From JAPOXR01 sp965199765 (lineage in GTDB: Bacteria > Pseudomonadota > Alphaproteobacteria > Rhodobacterales > Rhodobacteraceae): a DNA stretch of 64,000 nt. The position numbers and the translations under genes are program-made. The notes under the pieces were generated by a model. The model was not told where the DNA came from, ran no database searches, and saw only the letters and a list, made by a program, of their open reading frames with translations. The stretch's first letter is position 1. Each line of letters starts with the position of its first letter. The stretch covers positions 434,001 to 498,000 of the forward strand of contig CBDATC010000001.1 of the NCBI GenBank assembly GCA_965199765.1, written 5' to 3'. Shown here piece by piece: positions 18,208 to 26,600 of the stretch.

Positions 18208-18969
18208 ATGAAAGTGCTTGTGCCCGTCAAGCGCGTAATTGACTATAACGTCAAAGTGCGTGTGCGAGCCGACGGATCCGGCGTTGATCTGGCAAATGTG
18301 AAAATGTCGATCAACCCATTCGATGAGATCGCGGTCGAAGAAGCCGTACGGCTTAAGGAGGCCGGCAAGGCAGAAGAAATAATCGTCGTTTCAATCGGCG
18401 TGCAGCAAGCCCAGACCATACTGCGGACTGCTTTGGCCATCGGCGCCGACCGCGCCATTCTGGTCAAAGCGGTCGACGATCCCCACGTCGACGTCGAGCC
18501 GCTGGCCGTGGCCAAGATCTTGAAAGCCATCGCGGACGAAGAAAAGCCCGGACTGATCCTGATGGGAAAGCAAGCGATCGACAATGATCTGAACGCAACC
18601 GGTCAGATGCTCGCAGCCTTGATGGGATGCGGGCAGGCAACGTTTGCTTCTGGTTTGGAAGTGGAAGGCGATCGCGCCAAAGTAATTCGGGAGGTCGATG
18701 GCGGACTGCAGACCGTCGAAGTCGGACTGCCCAGCGTGATAACCGTTGATTTGCGCATGAACGAACCCCGATATCCGTCGCTGCCAAACATCCAGCGTGC
18801 GAAACGCAAGCCCTTTGATACCCGAACACCGGAAGATCTTGGGGTGGATATCAGCCCCCGGCTGAAGATTCTGAAAACTGTCGAGCCGCCCGAACGTCAA
18901 GCCGGCGTCATCGTAGGGTCTGTGGACGACTTGATCACAAAACTCAGAGACGAAGCGGGAGTAATCTGA
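18208..18969 (+). CDS. etfB: Electron transfer flavoprotein beta subunit
   Basis: EtfB, with EtfA, carries electrons from acyl-CoA, sarcosine and dimethylglycine dehydrogenases to ETF:quinone oxidoreductase. The 253-residue protein opens MKVLVPVKRVIDYNVKVRV and holds the AMP-binding adenine-nucleotide-hydrolase fold with NPFDEIAVEEAVRLKE and the recognition-loop segment DLRMNEPRYPSLPNIQRAKRK near residues 180-200. A GAGGAG Shine-Dalgarno lies eight bases before ATG 18208. Its TGA overlaps the etfA ATG by one base. Confidence 0.96.
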   Translation: MKVLVPVKRVIDYNVKVRVRADGSGVDLANVKMSINPFDEIAVEEAVRLKEAGKAEEIIVVSIGVQQAQTILRTALAIGADRAILVKAVDDPHVDVEPLAVAKILKAIADEEKPGLILMGKQAIDNDLNATGQMLAALMGCGQATFASGLEVEGDRAKVIREVDGGLQTVEVGLPSVITVDLRMNEPRYPSLPNIQRAKRKPFDTRTPEDLGVDISPRLKILKTVEPPERQAGVIVGSVDDLITKLRDEAGVI

Positions 18970-19895
18970 TGGCAGTCTTGCTTTTAGCCGAGCTCAATGG
19001 AGCTGATCTGGCAGTCGATTTGACTGCGAAAACACTGGCAGCCGCACGTCAACTCGGCGATATCGATGTGCTGTGCGCATCCGAGGGATGCAGCGGAGCA
19101 GCGGAAGCCGCAGCAAAACTGGATGGTGTTGCAAGAGTGCTTTGCGCCGACGGCGCACAATACGGCCATGCTCTGGCCGAACCGACGGCAGATCTGATCG
19201 TTCAGTTAGCCGACCGTTACGATCACATCGTCGGAGCCGCTTCAACAACAGCCCAGAACATCCTGCCGAGGGCTGCCGCGCTCTGCGATGCCATGATGAT
19301 TTCGGACATATCCGCTGTTATCGATGCCGAAACATTCGAACGTCCGATTTATGCAGGCAATGCGATTCAGACCGTGCGTTCAACCGATGCCAAGAAATTC
19401 ATCACCGTCCGCACCGCGGCATACGATGCCGTCGGCTCACAGGATTCAGCGCCGACTGTGGCGATCGAACCCGTCGCTGACCCCGGTCTCAGCAGCTGGG
19501 TTGAGGACAGCGTTGCCAAAACCGATAGACCAGAGCTGACTTCCGCAAAAATTGTTGTATCGGGCGGACGCGGCGTTGGATCAACAGAAGACTTTCAGCT
19601 GATTTCGTCGCTGGCAGATAAACTGGGAGCGGCTGTCGGCGCATCGCGGGCCGCAGTGGATTCAGGATATGCTCCGAACGATTGGCAAGTCGGACAGACT
19701 GGCAAGGTCGTTGCCCCTGACCTCTATGTGGCGGTTGGAATCTCCGGCGCCATTCAACATCTTGCCGGCATGAAAGACTCGAAAGTCATTGTGGCGATCA
19801 ATAAAGATGAAGAGGCGCCAATATTTCAGGTAGCTGACTTTGGGCTGGTTGCCGATCTTTTCACCACCTTGCCGGAACTTACTGATAAGCTCTGA
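18969..19895 (+). CDS. etfA: Electron transfer flavoprotein alpha subunit
   Basis: EtfA binds the redox-active FAD of ETF. The 308-residue protein has the N-terminal EtfA/B fold and the C-terminal FAD domain with VVSGGRGVGSTEDF, GASRAAVDSGYAPNDWQVGQTGKVV, YVAVGISGAIQHLAGM and the INKDEEAPIFQVADFG signature. It overlaps etfB by one base (ATG/TGA) and is followed by a 3-hydroxyacyl-CoA dehydrogenase, an order conserved in alphaproteobacteria. Confidence 0.96.
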   Translation: MAVLLLAELNGADLAVDLTAKTLAAARQLGDIDVLCASEGCSGAAEAAAKLDGVARVLCADGAQYGHALAEPTADLIVQLADRYDHIVGAASTTAQNILPRAAALCDAMMISDISAVIDAETFERPIYAGNAIQTVRSTDAKKFITVRTAAYDAVGSQDSAPTVAIEPVADPGLSSWVEDSVAKTDRPELTSAKIVVSGGRGVGSTEDFQLISSLADKLGAAVGASRAAVDSGYAPNDWQVGQTGKVVAPDLYVAVGISGAIQHLAGMKDSKVIVAINKDEEAPIFQVADFGLVADLFTTLPELTDKL

Positions 19896-19980
19896 GCCCT
19901 ATCAAAGACCCGCCGCGCCTCACTTGTCGGATGTCGGCCTTTGCTGTTAATCTGACGATTGAGCCAATCTGGAGCTGGTA

Positions 19981-20856
19981 ATGGACATACAGAGCGTCAG
20001 TGTGATCGGTGCTGGACAAATGGGTAACGGCATTGCCCATGTGTTTGCGCTAAAAGGGTACGAAGTCGTTCTGTACGACGTATCAGAACATGCGTTGAAT
20101 CAAGCAATGGACTTAATTCAACAGAATCTGAACCGTCAAATGGCATCTGAGCGAATCAGCAGTGAAGACAAAGATGCAGCGTTGCGCAGGATTTCGACAG
20201 CTGACGAGCTGAAAGCTTGCGGTGACTGCGATCTGGTTATCGAAGCCGCAACCGAGCGCGAAACAGTGAAGGCGGCAATCTTTGAAGACCTGACACCGCA
20301 CCTGCGTTCCAATACCATCCTCACGACCAACACCTCGTCAATTTCAATCACCCGTCTTGCCACAAGAACCGACCGGCCCGAGCGATTCATGGGATTTCAT
20401 TTCATGAATCCAGTTCCTATGATGCAGTTGGTGGAGTTGATCCGAGGCATCGCCACAAACGAGGAAACCTTTCAGCAATTGAAGCAGGTCGTTGTAAGAC
20501 TGGACAAAACAGCGGCATCCGCCGCTGACTTCCCTGGTTTCATTGTAAACCGAATTCTAATGCCGATGATCAATGAGGCAGTCTACGCACTGCTTGAAGG
20601 GATTGGATCCGTCGAAGCGATTGACAGTTCAATGAAACTCGGTGCGAACCATCCGATGGGACCGTTGCAATTGGCTGATTTTATCGGTCTTGACACCTGT
20701 CTTGCGATTATGAATGTCTTGTTTGATGGTCTTGGCGACACCAAATACCGTCCCTGTCCCCTCCTGATCAAATATGTAGAAGCCAAATGGCTGGGACGGA
20801 AGACCAATCGCGGCTTCTATGACTATACAGGATCAAGGCCGGTTCCAACACGCTGA
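19981..20856 (+). CDS. hbd: 3-hydroxybutyryl-CoA dehydrogenase
   Basis: It oxidises (S)-3-hydroxybutyryl-CoA to acetoacetyl-CoA with NAD(P), in butyrate/PHB turnover and feeding the ethylmalonyl-CoA pathway. The 291-residue length is usual. It has the Rossmann motif VSVIGAGQMGNGIAHVFA, the catalytic GFHFMNPVPMMQLVELIRG (His of the His-Glu pair), PGFIVNRILMPMINEA, and the C-terminal domain with GANHPMGPLQLADFIGLD. It lies 85 bases after etfA, likely in the same transcript. Confidence 0.95.
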   Translation: MDIQSVSVIGAGQMGNGIAHVFALKGYEVVLYDVSEHALNQAMDLIQQNLNRQMASERISSEDKDAALRRISTADELKACGDCDLVIEAATERETVKAAIFEDLTPHLRSNTILTTNTSSISITRLATRTDRPERFMGFHFMNPVPMMQLVELIRGIATNEETFQQLKQVVVRLDKTAASAADFPGFIVNRILMPMINEAVYALLEGIGSVEAIDSSMKLGANHPMGPLQLADFIGLDTCLAIMNVLFDGLGDTKYRPCPLLIKYVEAKWLGRKTNRGFYDYTGSRPVPTR

Positions 20857-21477
20857 GCCAGCATCTAGGTGCAGGCGGGCCAGTCTGAAACCGCGCTCGA
20901 AAGACGGATTCCGCCGAATGAGACGGGATCTCTGCTGGCAGCTGATCGCCCCCCTCCCGTGGTTGCAAAGTGTCAAACATGCACACGTGGATTTATTCCA
21001 GCTGTTTTTTCACCGAGCGCATCTCTCACTTGGATCGCCCAGTTGAGCATTTAAGATTCCCTGCCAGACTTTTCCGTTCCGAGCAGTGGCTGCCGTTCGT
21101 TGGGATGCAAGCCGGCCAAGAATCCGAGGCAGATGACGGTTGTTCGGATGTTAGGCTTATGCACCGGATCCGCCTCCGCCGCTTTTTTGTGTCCTTGAGC
21201 TTTCTACAACGTGGAGAGCAGGTCGAATTCTTCTTCCGGAGACGTTTCCGTGTGCTGGCGTGAACACAATCTGGATACGCGCACTATCGAACAGCGGGCC
21301 GCGCTTGTGGCCATACTTGAACAAGAGCTGGAGGAGCCGGGCTGACCGTGCATGAATCGGACGGGTCCGTGATCAACGCATTGCGCTCCACTGATACCGC
21401 AATCGGCTTATTGTCTCAAAAATCCGCACAGCTGTGATTCTCGACACCCAATGCAAGAGCAAACTGCAAAGTTGAAA
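20857..21477. other. Convergent intergenic region between hbd and ptsH
   Basis: About 620 bases with no intact gene. The right-hand part (21250-21437) contains a frame-shifted, coding-like stretch listed separately. I see no terminator with a clear T-run for either converging unit. Confidence 0.5.
21250..21437 (+). pseudogene. Possible frameshifted remnant of an unrecognised small protein
   Basis: Two overlapping frames read like one protein broken by a shift near 21340. The first (from GTG 21250) gives EHNLDTRTIEQRAALVAIL and ends in TGA at 21343. The second continues GLTVHESDGSVINALRST and ends in TGA at 21435. The join faintly resembles the middle of P27-type phage terminase small subunits (helix, then GLTV plus a Gly/Ser loop), but the similarity is weak and no other phage gene is present. 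It may be chance. Confidence 0.2.
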
Positions 21478-21753
21478 CTAAATCCCTTCCCAGAATCGAT
21501 TGCTGATCAGCTCCTCGAGCGCCTCGGCCAAATCCTTTGCATCTTCACCTGTGATACGGACCTCGATTGATGTGCCTTTCGAGGCAGACAACATAAGCAG
21601 TCCCATGATTGAATCGCCGAACGCCGACATCCCATTCTTGAACACTTCGGCTGAGGCCTCGTGCTGCTCAACAATCTGCACGAACTTCGCAGACGCCCGC
21701 GCGTGCATGCCTTTTTCGTTAATTATTTCGAATGTGCGGCGGATTTCAGTCAT
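21478..21753 (-). CDS. ptsH: HPr phosphocarrier protein
   Basis: HPr of the nitrogen/carbon regulatory PTS. The 91-residue protein has the phosphorylated histidine in NEKGMHARASAKFV (His17) and the HPr-kinase target serine in GDSIMGLLML (Ser48), so both regulatory sites are intact. It follows the EIIA-like gene by three bases. Alphaproteobacterial HPr of this kind usually takes part in regulation (PtsP/NPr branch, HprK) rather than sugar uptake; no EIIBC permease is in the window. Confidence 0.95.
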   Translation of the reverse strand: MTEIRRTFEIINEKGMHARASAKFVQIVEQHEASAEVFKNGMSAFGDSIMGLLMLSASKGTSIEVRITGEDAKDLAEALEELISNRFWEGI

Positions 21754-21756
21754 TAT

Positions 21757-22161
21757 TCAACCGAGACGGGTCGCCAGCACGTATTTTCTTGCCTTTTGCA
21801 CCGCGAAATCGGCGGCATCCTGAAGTTTTTCTTTTCTTCTGCGTGTCAACTCCACCAGCATGGGAAGGTTCGCACCAGAAAGAATGACGCAATTTGAGCC
21901 GTTGCAGGCCTTGAGGGACAAATTCTGCGGTGAGCTGCCATGCAGATCTGTTACAACGATCACACCGGAGCCATCATCGACTGATCTGATCGCTTGCCCT
22001 ATTTCTTCCTGCTTCCGCCGACAGTCGCAATCGTTCTCAACATGCACCGCCAGCATTCCGGTCTGAACGCCGACGATTTTCTCGACATTTTCGAGTAGCG
22101 CGCTGCTCAGCGCGCCGTTGGTCACAATCACAACACCAATCAACCCGCTGATTCCATGCAT
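21757..22161 (-). CDS. PTS EIIA mannose-family protein lacking the phosphohistidine
   Basis: This 134-residue protein has the EIIA-Man fold pattern: an N-terminal beta strand LIGVVIVTNG, the EKIVG segment, the second strand VIVVTDLHGSSPQN, then SGANLPMLVEL. In the family the strand-1 motif is THG, with His accepting phosphate from HPr; here it is TNG (Asn15, codon AAC). The second active-site loop is also altered (usually GGSP or GGTP, here HGSSP). The gene order hprK-EIIA-ptsH is the alphaproteobacterial regulatory PTS set, so ptsM/manX homology is secure, but ordinary phosphotransfer through this residue looks impossible. Confidence 0.85.
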   Translation of the reverse strand: MHGISGLIGVVIVTNGALSSALLENVEKIVGVQTGMLAVHVENDCDCRRKQEEIGQAIRSVDDGSGVIVVTDLHGSSPQNLSLKACNGSNCVILSGANLPMLVELTRRRKEKLQDAADFAVQKARKYVLATRLG

Positions 22162-22438
22162 GCGTCGCCAAATTCAGCGCATATAGATACGCAAAAAAGG
22201 TGATTCGCAAGACATTTTGCTGCATTGCAGAAAGATTGTGGCATAAAATTCCGATTACGTCACCAAAACGGCAACTTGCTTCACCAAGAATGCCTGGGAA
22301 TTGGAAAATCATCCCTGATCACCCAACCGGATATGGACCTGCCGCCAAGAAACACTCGGGTGCTGCTGCACCCGATCGGCTATGCCGGCGTGTCACACCT
22401 GCACATAGAATATCGGTCTCTTGACCGTCGATACAGTC

Positions 22439-22870
22439 TCACGCGAAGCGTTTCCCCTCTAACAGCGCCAAAGCCGCGCCCGCCAGAAATGGATTGCCGC
22501 GTCCCAACACCAAATCGACTTCTATCCCAAAAAAACGCCTGCATCTTGGCGGTGGCAAGCGCTCGGTTTCGCTTTCATCAAGATCTATGACGAGCGCGAG
22601 TTCAGCCGACCGCACAAACTCAATTCGTATCAACCCGACTCTGTGCGCTTCGATTAAACCAAGCAGTTCAGCGGGCGCGGAGGCCTTAATCAAGCCACCT
22701 TCCATTTGTAAGAGAGTCTGATCGTCCGCGACCAAAGCTGCCCCACGCGAAATCAAATCTAGAGCCAGGCTGGACTTTCCCGCCCCGGAGGGGCCCACTA
22801 TCAGAGCGGCGCGGCCAGCAACGGCTATCGTGCTCCCATGAACAAGCTTGAGAAACTGTTCAGTCGGCAT
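22439..22870 (-). CDS. hprK: HPr kinase/phosphorylase, short alphaproteobacterial form
   Basis: HprK phosphorylates and dephosphorylates a serine of HPr. This 143-residue version consists only of the catalytic C-terminal domain, as usual in alphaproteobacteria. It has Walker A GPSGAGKSS (26-34), the VADDQTLL catalytic Asp pair (49-50), and an IEVDLVLGRGNPF C-terminal segment. It lies upstream of the EIIA and HPr genes on the same strand. The 277-base gap between it and the EIIA gene, where many relatives have rapZ, holds no recognisable frame. Confidence 0.88.
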   Translation of the reverse strand: MPTEQFLKLVHGSTIAVAGRAALIVGPSGAGKSSLALDLISRGAALVADDQTLLQMEGGLIKASAPAELLGLIEAHRVGLIRIEFVRSAELALVIDLDESETERLPPPRCRRFFGIEVDLVLGRGNPFLAGAALALLEGKRFA

Positions 22871-22888
22871 TGTATTATTGCTGCAGCC

Positions 22889-23704
22889 TCAATAGCTGCT
22901 GGACCGCAGCTGGTCTGATGTATCAGCTGTTCCCAGAATCTTTCTGATTTGACTAATCCGCTGGGATGCGGCCTCCGCCAAAAGCCGGGCATCGGTTGAC
23001 AATGTTACAAGATCGAATCCCCATTCGATCGCTTCGGCCGCATATTCGGCGGTGCCGCAATGCAGACCCGCCAGAATCTCGGCCTTTTTGGCGGCAGAAA
23101 GTATAGCCTTAATGGCATCGAGCAATTCAGGTTCACGGCGATCGAATCCCGGTCCCAAACGCCCGTCAGTCATGCCGATTGCGAGGTCGGCAGGTCCAAT
23201 ATACACGCCATCAAGTCCAGGCGTTGTGACGATCTCCTCCAGGTTCGCATAAGCTTCGGCCGTCTCCACCATGGCAAAGCAAACGACTTCTGTGTTCGCT
23301 CTTGCGAAATAATCTGCTCCTGACGAAATCAATGCGCGAGTCGGTCCAAAACTGCGCACTCCCAGCGGTGGGTATCTCACGTAGGATACCAGTTCTTCCG
23401 CCTGTTCCCGGTTATTGATCATCGGGCAAATGATGCCAAGCGCGCCTGCATCAAGTGTCTTCATGACAATGCCAGGTTCAAGCCATGGAACGCGGGCCAA
23501 CGGAGCGACATCCGAAGCTCGGATCGCCTGAAACACGGCAAGTGCGTCCTTATAATCCAATAGGCCATGCTGCATGTCAGCCGTGAGGCTATCGAAACCC
23601 AGCCCCGCTTGTATTTCTGCGGCGAATGCGTTGCCAAGCGACAGCCAGCCATTGATGACTGGTCTGCCTTGCGAGCACAGAGTTTTGATAGAATTGACAA
23701 TCAT
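22889..23704 (-). CDS. HpcH/HpaI-family aldolase
   Basis: This is a class II pyruvate aldolase of about 271 residues, cleaving 4-hydroxy-2-oxo acids such as 4-hydroxy-2-oxoheptanedioate or 2-keto-3-deoxy sugar acids. It shows the family signatures LTADMQHG (metal/catalytic His region near 42-48), ARVPW, MVET with the metal-binding Glu, and GVYIGPADLAIGM. The substrate cannot be fixed. It is divergent from iolD across 125 bases that carry a perfect palindrome, so it probably serves the same sugar/cyclitol pathway. Its stop is 18 bases upstream of the hprK start, which may be incidental. Confidence 0.85.
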   Translation of the reverse strand: MIVNSIKTLCSQGRPVINGWLSLGNAFAAEIQAGLGFDSLTADMQHGLLDYKDALAVFQAIRASDVAPLARVPWLEPGIVMKTLDAGALGIICPMINNREQAEELVSYVRYPPLGVRSFGPTRALISSGADYFARANTEVVCFAMVETAEAYANLEEIVTTPGLDGVYIGPADLAIGMTDGRLGPGFDRREPELLDAIKAILSAAKKAEILAGLHCGTAEYAAEAIEWGFDLVTLSTDARLLAEAASQRISQIRKILGTADTSDQLRSSSY

Positions 23705-23795
23705 CTACACCTCCAAAAAGCGGTATGTCGGCTGAATTCAGCGCGCGCAGAAACGCAGTCTGTGTTGCGATCTGAGACTTCCCCCCATAAACAGT

Positions 23796-23814
23796 ACTTT
23801 AATGACATTAAAGT
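23796..23814. promoter_or_regulatory. Perfect 9-1-9 palindrome, likely operator
   Basis: ACTTTAATG at 23796-23804 and its exact complement CATTAAAGT at 23806-23814 flank one base. The site lies between the divergent HpcH-aldolase and iolD genes, immediately before the iolD Shine-Dalgarno (GAGGAG). The geometry suits a dimeric GntR-, LacI- or RpiR-type repressor. No regulator gene is adjacent. Confidence 0.65.
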
Positions 23815-23829
23815 GAGGAGCTCCCTATT

Positions 23830-25680
23830 ATGAGCGGCAACACCGTGCGACTAACCATGGCTCAGGCGGTGGTCAGGTTTCTGTGCAATCAGCGCATCGA
23901 ATGTGATCAAGGCAGCAAACCATTGTTTGCGGGTCTGTTTGGTATCTTCGGACATGGAAACGTCACATGTCTTGCCGAAGCTCTCTACGAGACACAGGAC
24001 AAACTCCCAGTGTGGCGCGGGCAGAACGAACAATCAATGGCGCTTGCCGCAATTGCCTACGCCAAAGCTAAGAAGCGCAGACAGATTATGATCGCCACCA
24101 GCTCAATCGGCCCCGGCGCGACCAACATGGTCACCGCGGCGGCGGTTGCCCATTCCAACAGGCTTCCTCTGTTGATTCTGTCTGGCGATGTCTTTGCCAA
24201 CCGCCGACCGGATCCGGTGCTCCAACAAGTCGAGCATTTCGGATGCCCGTCAACGTCGGTCAATGACGCGTTTCGCTCAGTAACGCGTTACTGGGACCGT
24301 ATCACTCATCCTGAGCAGATCATCTCGTCGCTACCACAGGCCATCGCCACTATGCTTGATCCGGCTGATTGCGGACCAGCGTTTCTCGGTCTCTGTCAAG
24401 ACACCCAAGAAATTGCCTTTGACTACCCGGAAGCATTCTTCCGCGAGACAGTTCATCGTATCCCGCGGCCTCGGCCGGACAGGAGCAGCATCGAAGCAGC
24501 CGTCACGAAACTGAAAACCGCCAAACGGCCATTGATCATCGCCGGAGGCGGTGTTCGCTACTCACTGGCCGAAGCTCAAATCGGCGAATTTGCTGCCGCG
24601 CACGGCGTGCCTTTGACCGAGACAATCGCCGGAAAAGGCACGGTCAGCCACAATCATCCGGCTTTCATTGGCCCGATCGGGATTGTCGGCTCTACTTCCG
24701 CCAATGCCATGGCGGCAGACGCAGATATGATTTTAGCGATTGGAACGCGCCTGCAGGATTTCACCACCGGGTCTTGGACCTTGTTCGGGCGCGATGCCGA
24801 AATCATCACCGTCAATGCTGCCCGCTTTGATGCGCATAAGCATCAATCGCTGGCTGTTGTCGGGGACGCCGCCGAAGCTGTAGCGGAAATTCATGCGCAG
24901 CTTGGCAGTTGGACCGCACCTTCCGAATGGATGAATAAGGGCCTGCAAGAGCTGTCTGAATGGAACCAGCTGTTGGATCGTCTGCAAAAGCCGACCAACA
25001 CTCCGGTTCCGACCTATGCTCAAGTCGTTGGTGCAGTAAACCGATGGGCTGGCGAAAATGATCGTATGATCACCGCCGCCGGTGGACTGCCGGGCGAAAC
25101 CACCAAAGGCTGGCGTGTAAAGTCGCCGAATACCTTTGATTGTGAATTCGGCTATTCCTGCATGGGTTATGAGATCGCGGGCGGCTGGGGCGCTGCAATG
25201 GCGGCAGAGGATGGTTCGACTCCAATCGTGATGGTTGGTGATGGCTCTTACCTCATGATGAATTCCGACATTTATTCATCGGTGCTGACCGGCCACAAAA
25301 TGATCGTCATTATCTGCGACAACGGTGGATTTGCCATCATAAATCGTCTGCAGAACTTCAAAGGAGGCGAATCCTTTAATAACCTGATAGCGGACTGCCG
25401 TGTGAAAGAGCCTTTCGCGGTGGACTATGTAAAGCACGCAGAATCACAAGGCGCTCTGGCGAGATACGCAAAGAGCATCACCGACCTCGAGGCTGCGCTG
25501 GAATGGGCGCGCAGCACAGACCGAACGACCGTCATTTCAATTGTCACTGATGCATACAATTGGGTGCCTGGCGATGCATTATGGGATCTCGGAGTGCCGG
25601 AGGTCAGCGATCGCAAGCAGGTGAGGACGGCCCGCGAACAACAAGAAGAAATACGCACCAAGCAACGCATCGGGGTCTGA
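23830..25680 (+). CDS. iolD: 3D-(3,5/4)-trihydroxycyclohexane-1,2-dione acylhydrolase
   Basis: IolD is a ThDP enzyme opening the ring of trihydroxycyclohexane-1,2-dione to 5-deoxyglucuronate in myo-inositol catabolism. The 616-residue length matches. N-terminal ThDP-pyrimidine domain: LFGIFGHGNVTCL and WRGQNEQSMALAA with the activating Glu, then TSSIGPGATNMVTAAAVAHSNRLPLL. Central domain near 230-380. C-terminal ThDP domain with VGDGSYLMMNSD and the downstream Asn of CDNGGFAIINRLQNF. iolE follows after two bases. The GAGGAG Shine-Dalgarno lies just after the palindrome. Confidence 0.95.
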   Translation: MSGNTVRLTMAQAVVRFLCNQRIECDQGSKPLFAGLFGIFGHGNVTCLAEALYETQDKLPVWRGQNEQSMALAAIAYAKAKKRRQIMIATSSIGPGATNMVTAAAVAHSNRLPLLILSGDVFANRRPDPVLQQVEHFGCPSTSVNDAFRSVTRYWDRITHPEQIISSLPQAIATMLDPADCGPAFLGLCQDTQEIAFDYPEAFFRETVHRIPRPRPDRSSIEAAVTKLKTAKRPLIIAGGGVRYSLAEAQIGEFAAAHGVPLTETIAGKGTVSHNHPAFIGPIGIVGSTSANAMAADADMILAIGTRLQDFTTGSWTLFGRDAEIITVNAARFDAHKHQSLAVVGDAAEAVAEIHAQLGSWTAPSEWMNKGLQELSEWNQLLDRLQKPTNTPVPTYAQVVGAVNRWAGENDRMITAAGGLPGETTKGWRVKSPNTFDCEFGYSCMGYEIAGGWGAAMAAEDGSTPIVMVGDGSYLMMNSDIYSSVLTGHKMIVIICDNGGFAIINRLQNFKGGESFNNLIADCRVKEPFAVDYVKHAESQGALARYAKSITDLEAALEWARSTDRTTVISIVTDAYNWVPGDALWDLGVPEVSDRKQVRTAREQQEEIRTKQRIGV

Positions 25681-25682
25681 CA

Positions 25683-26600
25683 ATGAAAGCCAAGCTCGGC
25701 GTTGCTCCCATTGCTTGGTCAAACGATGACCTCCCTGAACTTGGCGGCGATACCACGCTTGCAACCTGTTTGAATGAGGCGCGCGCAGCCGGTTTTTCCG
25801 GAATAGAAACCGGTGGGAAGTTTCCTCAGACATCAGGTGAGCTTGGACCAATGCTGCGGGAACACCATTTGGTTCTGTGCGGCGGCTGGTATTCTGGAAC
25901 CGTATTGGCCGGCGATCTGGAGCGGGAAAAGGACCAGGTTTACGCACAGCTGATACTATTTCGCAGCTTGGAGGCTCCTTGCCTTGTCTATGGAGAGACC
26001 GCCGGCACGATTCAAAATAAACGATCCGTTCCTCTTTCCAATCGGGTGATTTTGGATGACGACCAAATCAAAACCTACGGTAAAAATCTAACGCGTTTCG
26101 CCGAATGGTGCGCCGAGTCGGGTATGCCGATCGCATTCCACCATCATATGGGCACAGCCATTGAGTCCGAAACCGATCTTGACCGGCTTATGAATTGGAC
26201 CGGTGAAGCGGTGTATCTGCTCTTTGATCCTGGCCACATGGCGTTCGCCGGTGGCAGCGTGACAAACGTCATCAAAAACCATGCAGGTAGGATCTCGCAC
26301 TTTCATGCCAAAGATGTCCGAATGAGCGTCATCAACAAACTTAACCGTGCACGCGAAAGCTTTCTTGATGCAGTGTTACAAGGCGCATTCACGGTTCCAG
26401 GGGACGGGTGTCTCGATTACAATCGAATTGTTGCGGACTTAGCTGAGCATGGCTACGAAGGCTGGTTTGTTGTCGAGGCCGAGCAGGACCCAGTCAAAGC
26501 GCCTCCCTTTGAATATGCAAAGATCGGACATGCCGCACTGACGGAAGCGCTGGAACGTTCCGGCTACGATATTGTGGAAGAAATCCATGAACAGAATTGA
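25683..26600 (+). CDS. iolE: Myo-inosose-2 dehydratase
   Basis: IolE dehydrates 2-keto-myo-inositol to the dione used by IolD. The 305-residue TIM-barrel (xylose-isomerase-like) protein begins MKAKLGVAPIAWSNDDLPELGG, the IolE signature, and contains GFSGIETGGKFPQ, HHHMGTAIE (metal-binding His), LFDPGHMAFAGG and the FHAKDVR and EAEQDP metal ligands. The ATG at 25683 gives the conserved N terminus. The gene ends inside the next SDR gene, overlapping it by 14 bases. Confidence 0.95.
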   Translation: MKAKLGVAPIAWSNDDLPELGGDTTLATCLNEARAAGFSGIETGGKFPQTSGELGPMLREHHLVLCGGWYSGTVLAGDLEREKDQVYAQLILFRSLEAPCLVYGETAGTIQNKRSVPLSNRVILDDDQIKTYGKNLTRFAEWCAESGMPIAFHHHMGTAIESETDLDRLMNWTGEAVYLLFDPGHMAFAGGSVTNVIKNHAGRISHFHAKDVRMSVINKLNRARESFLDAVLQGAFTVPGDGCLDYNRIVADLAEHGYEGWFVVEAEQDPVKAPPFEYAKIGHAALTEALERSGYDIVEEIHEQN

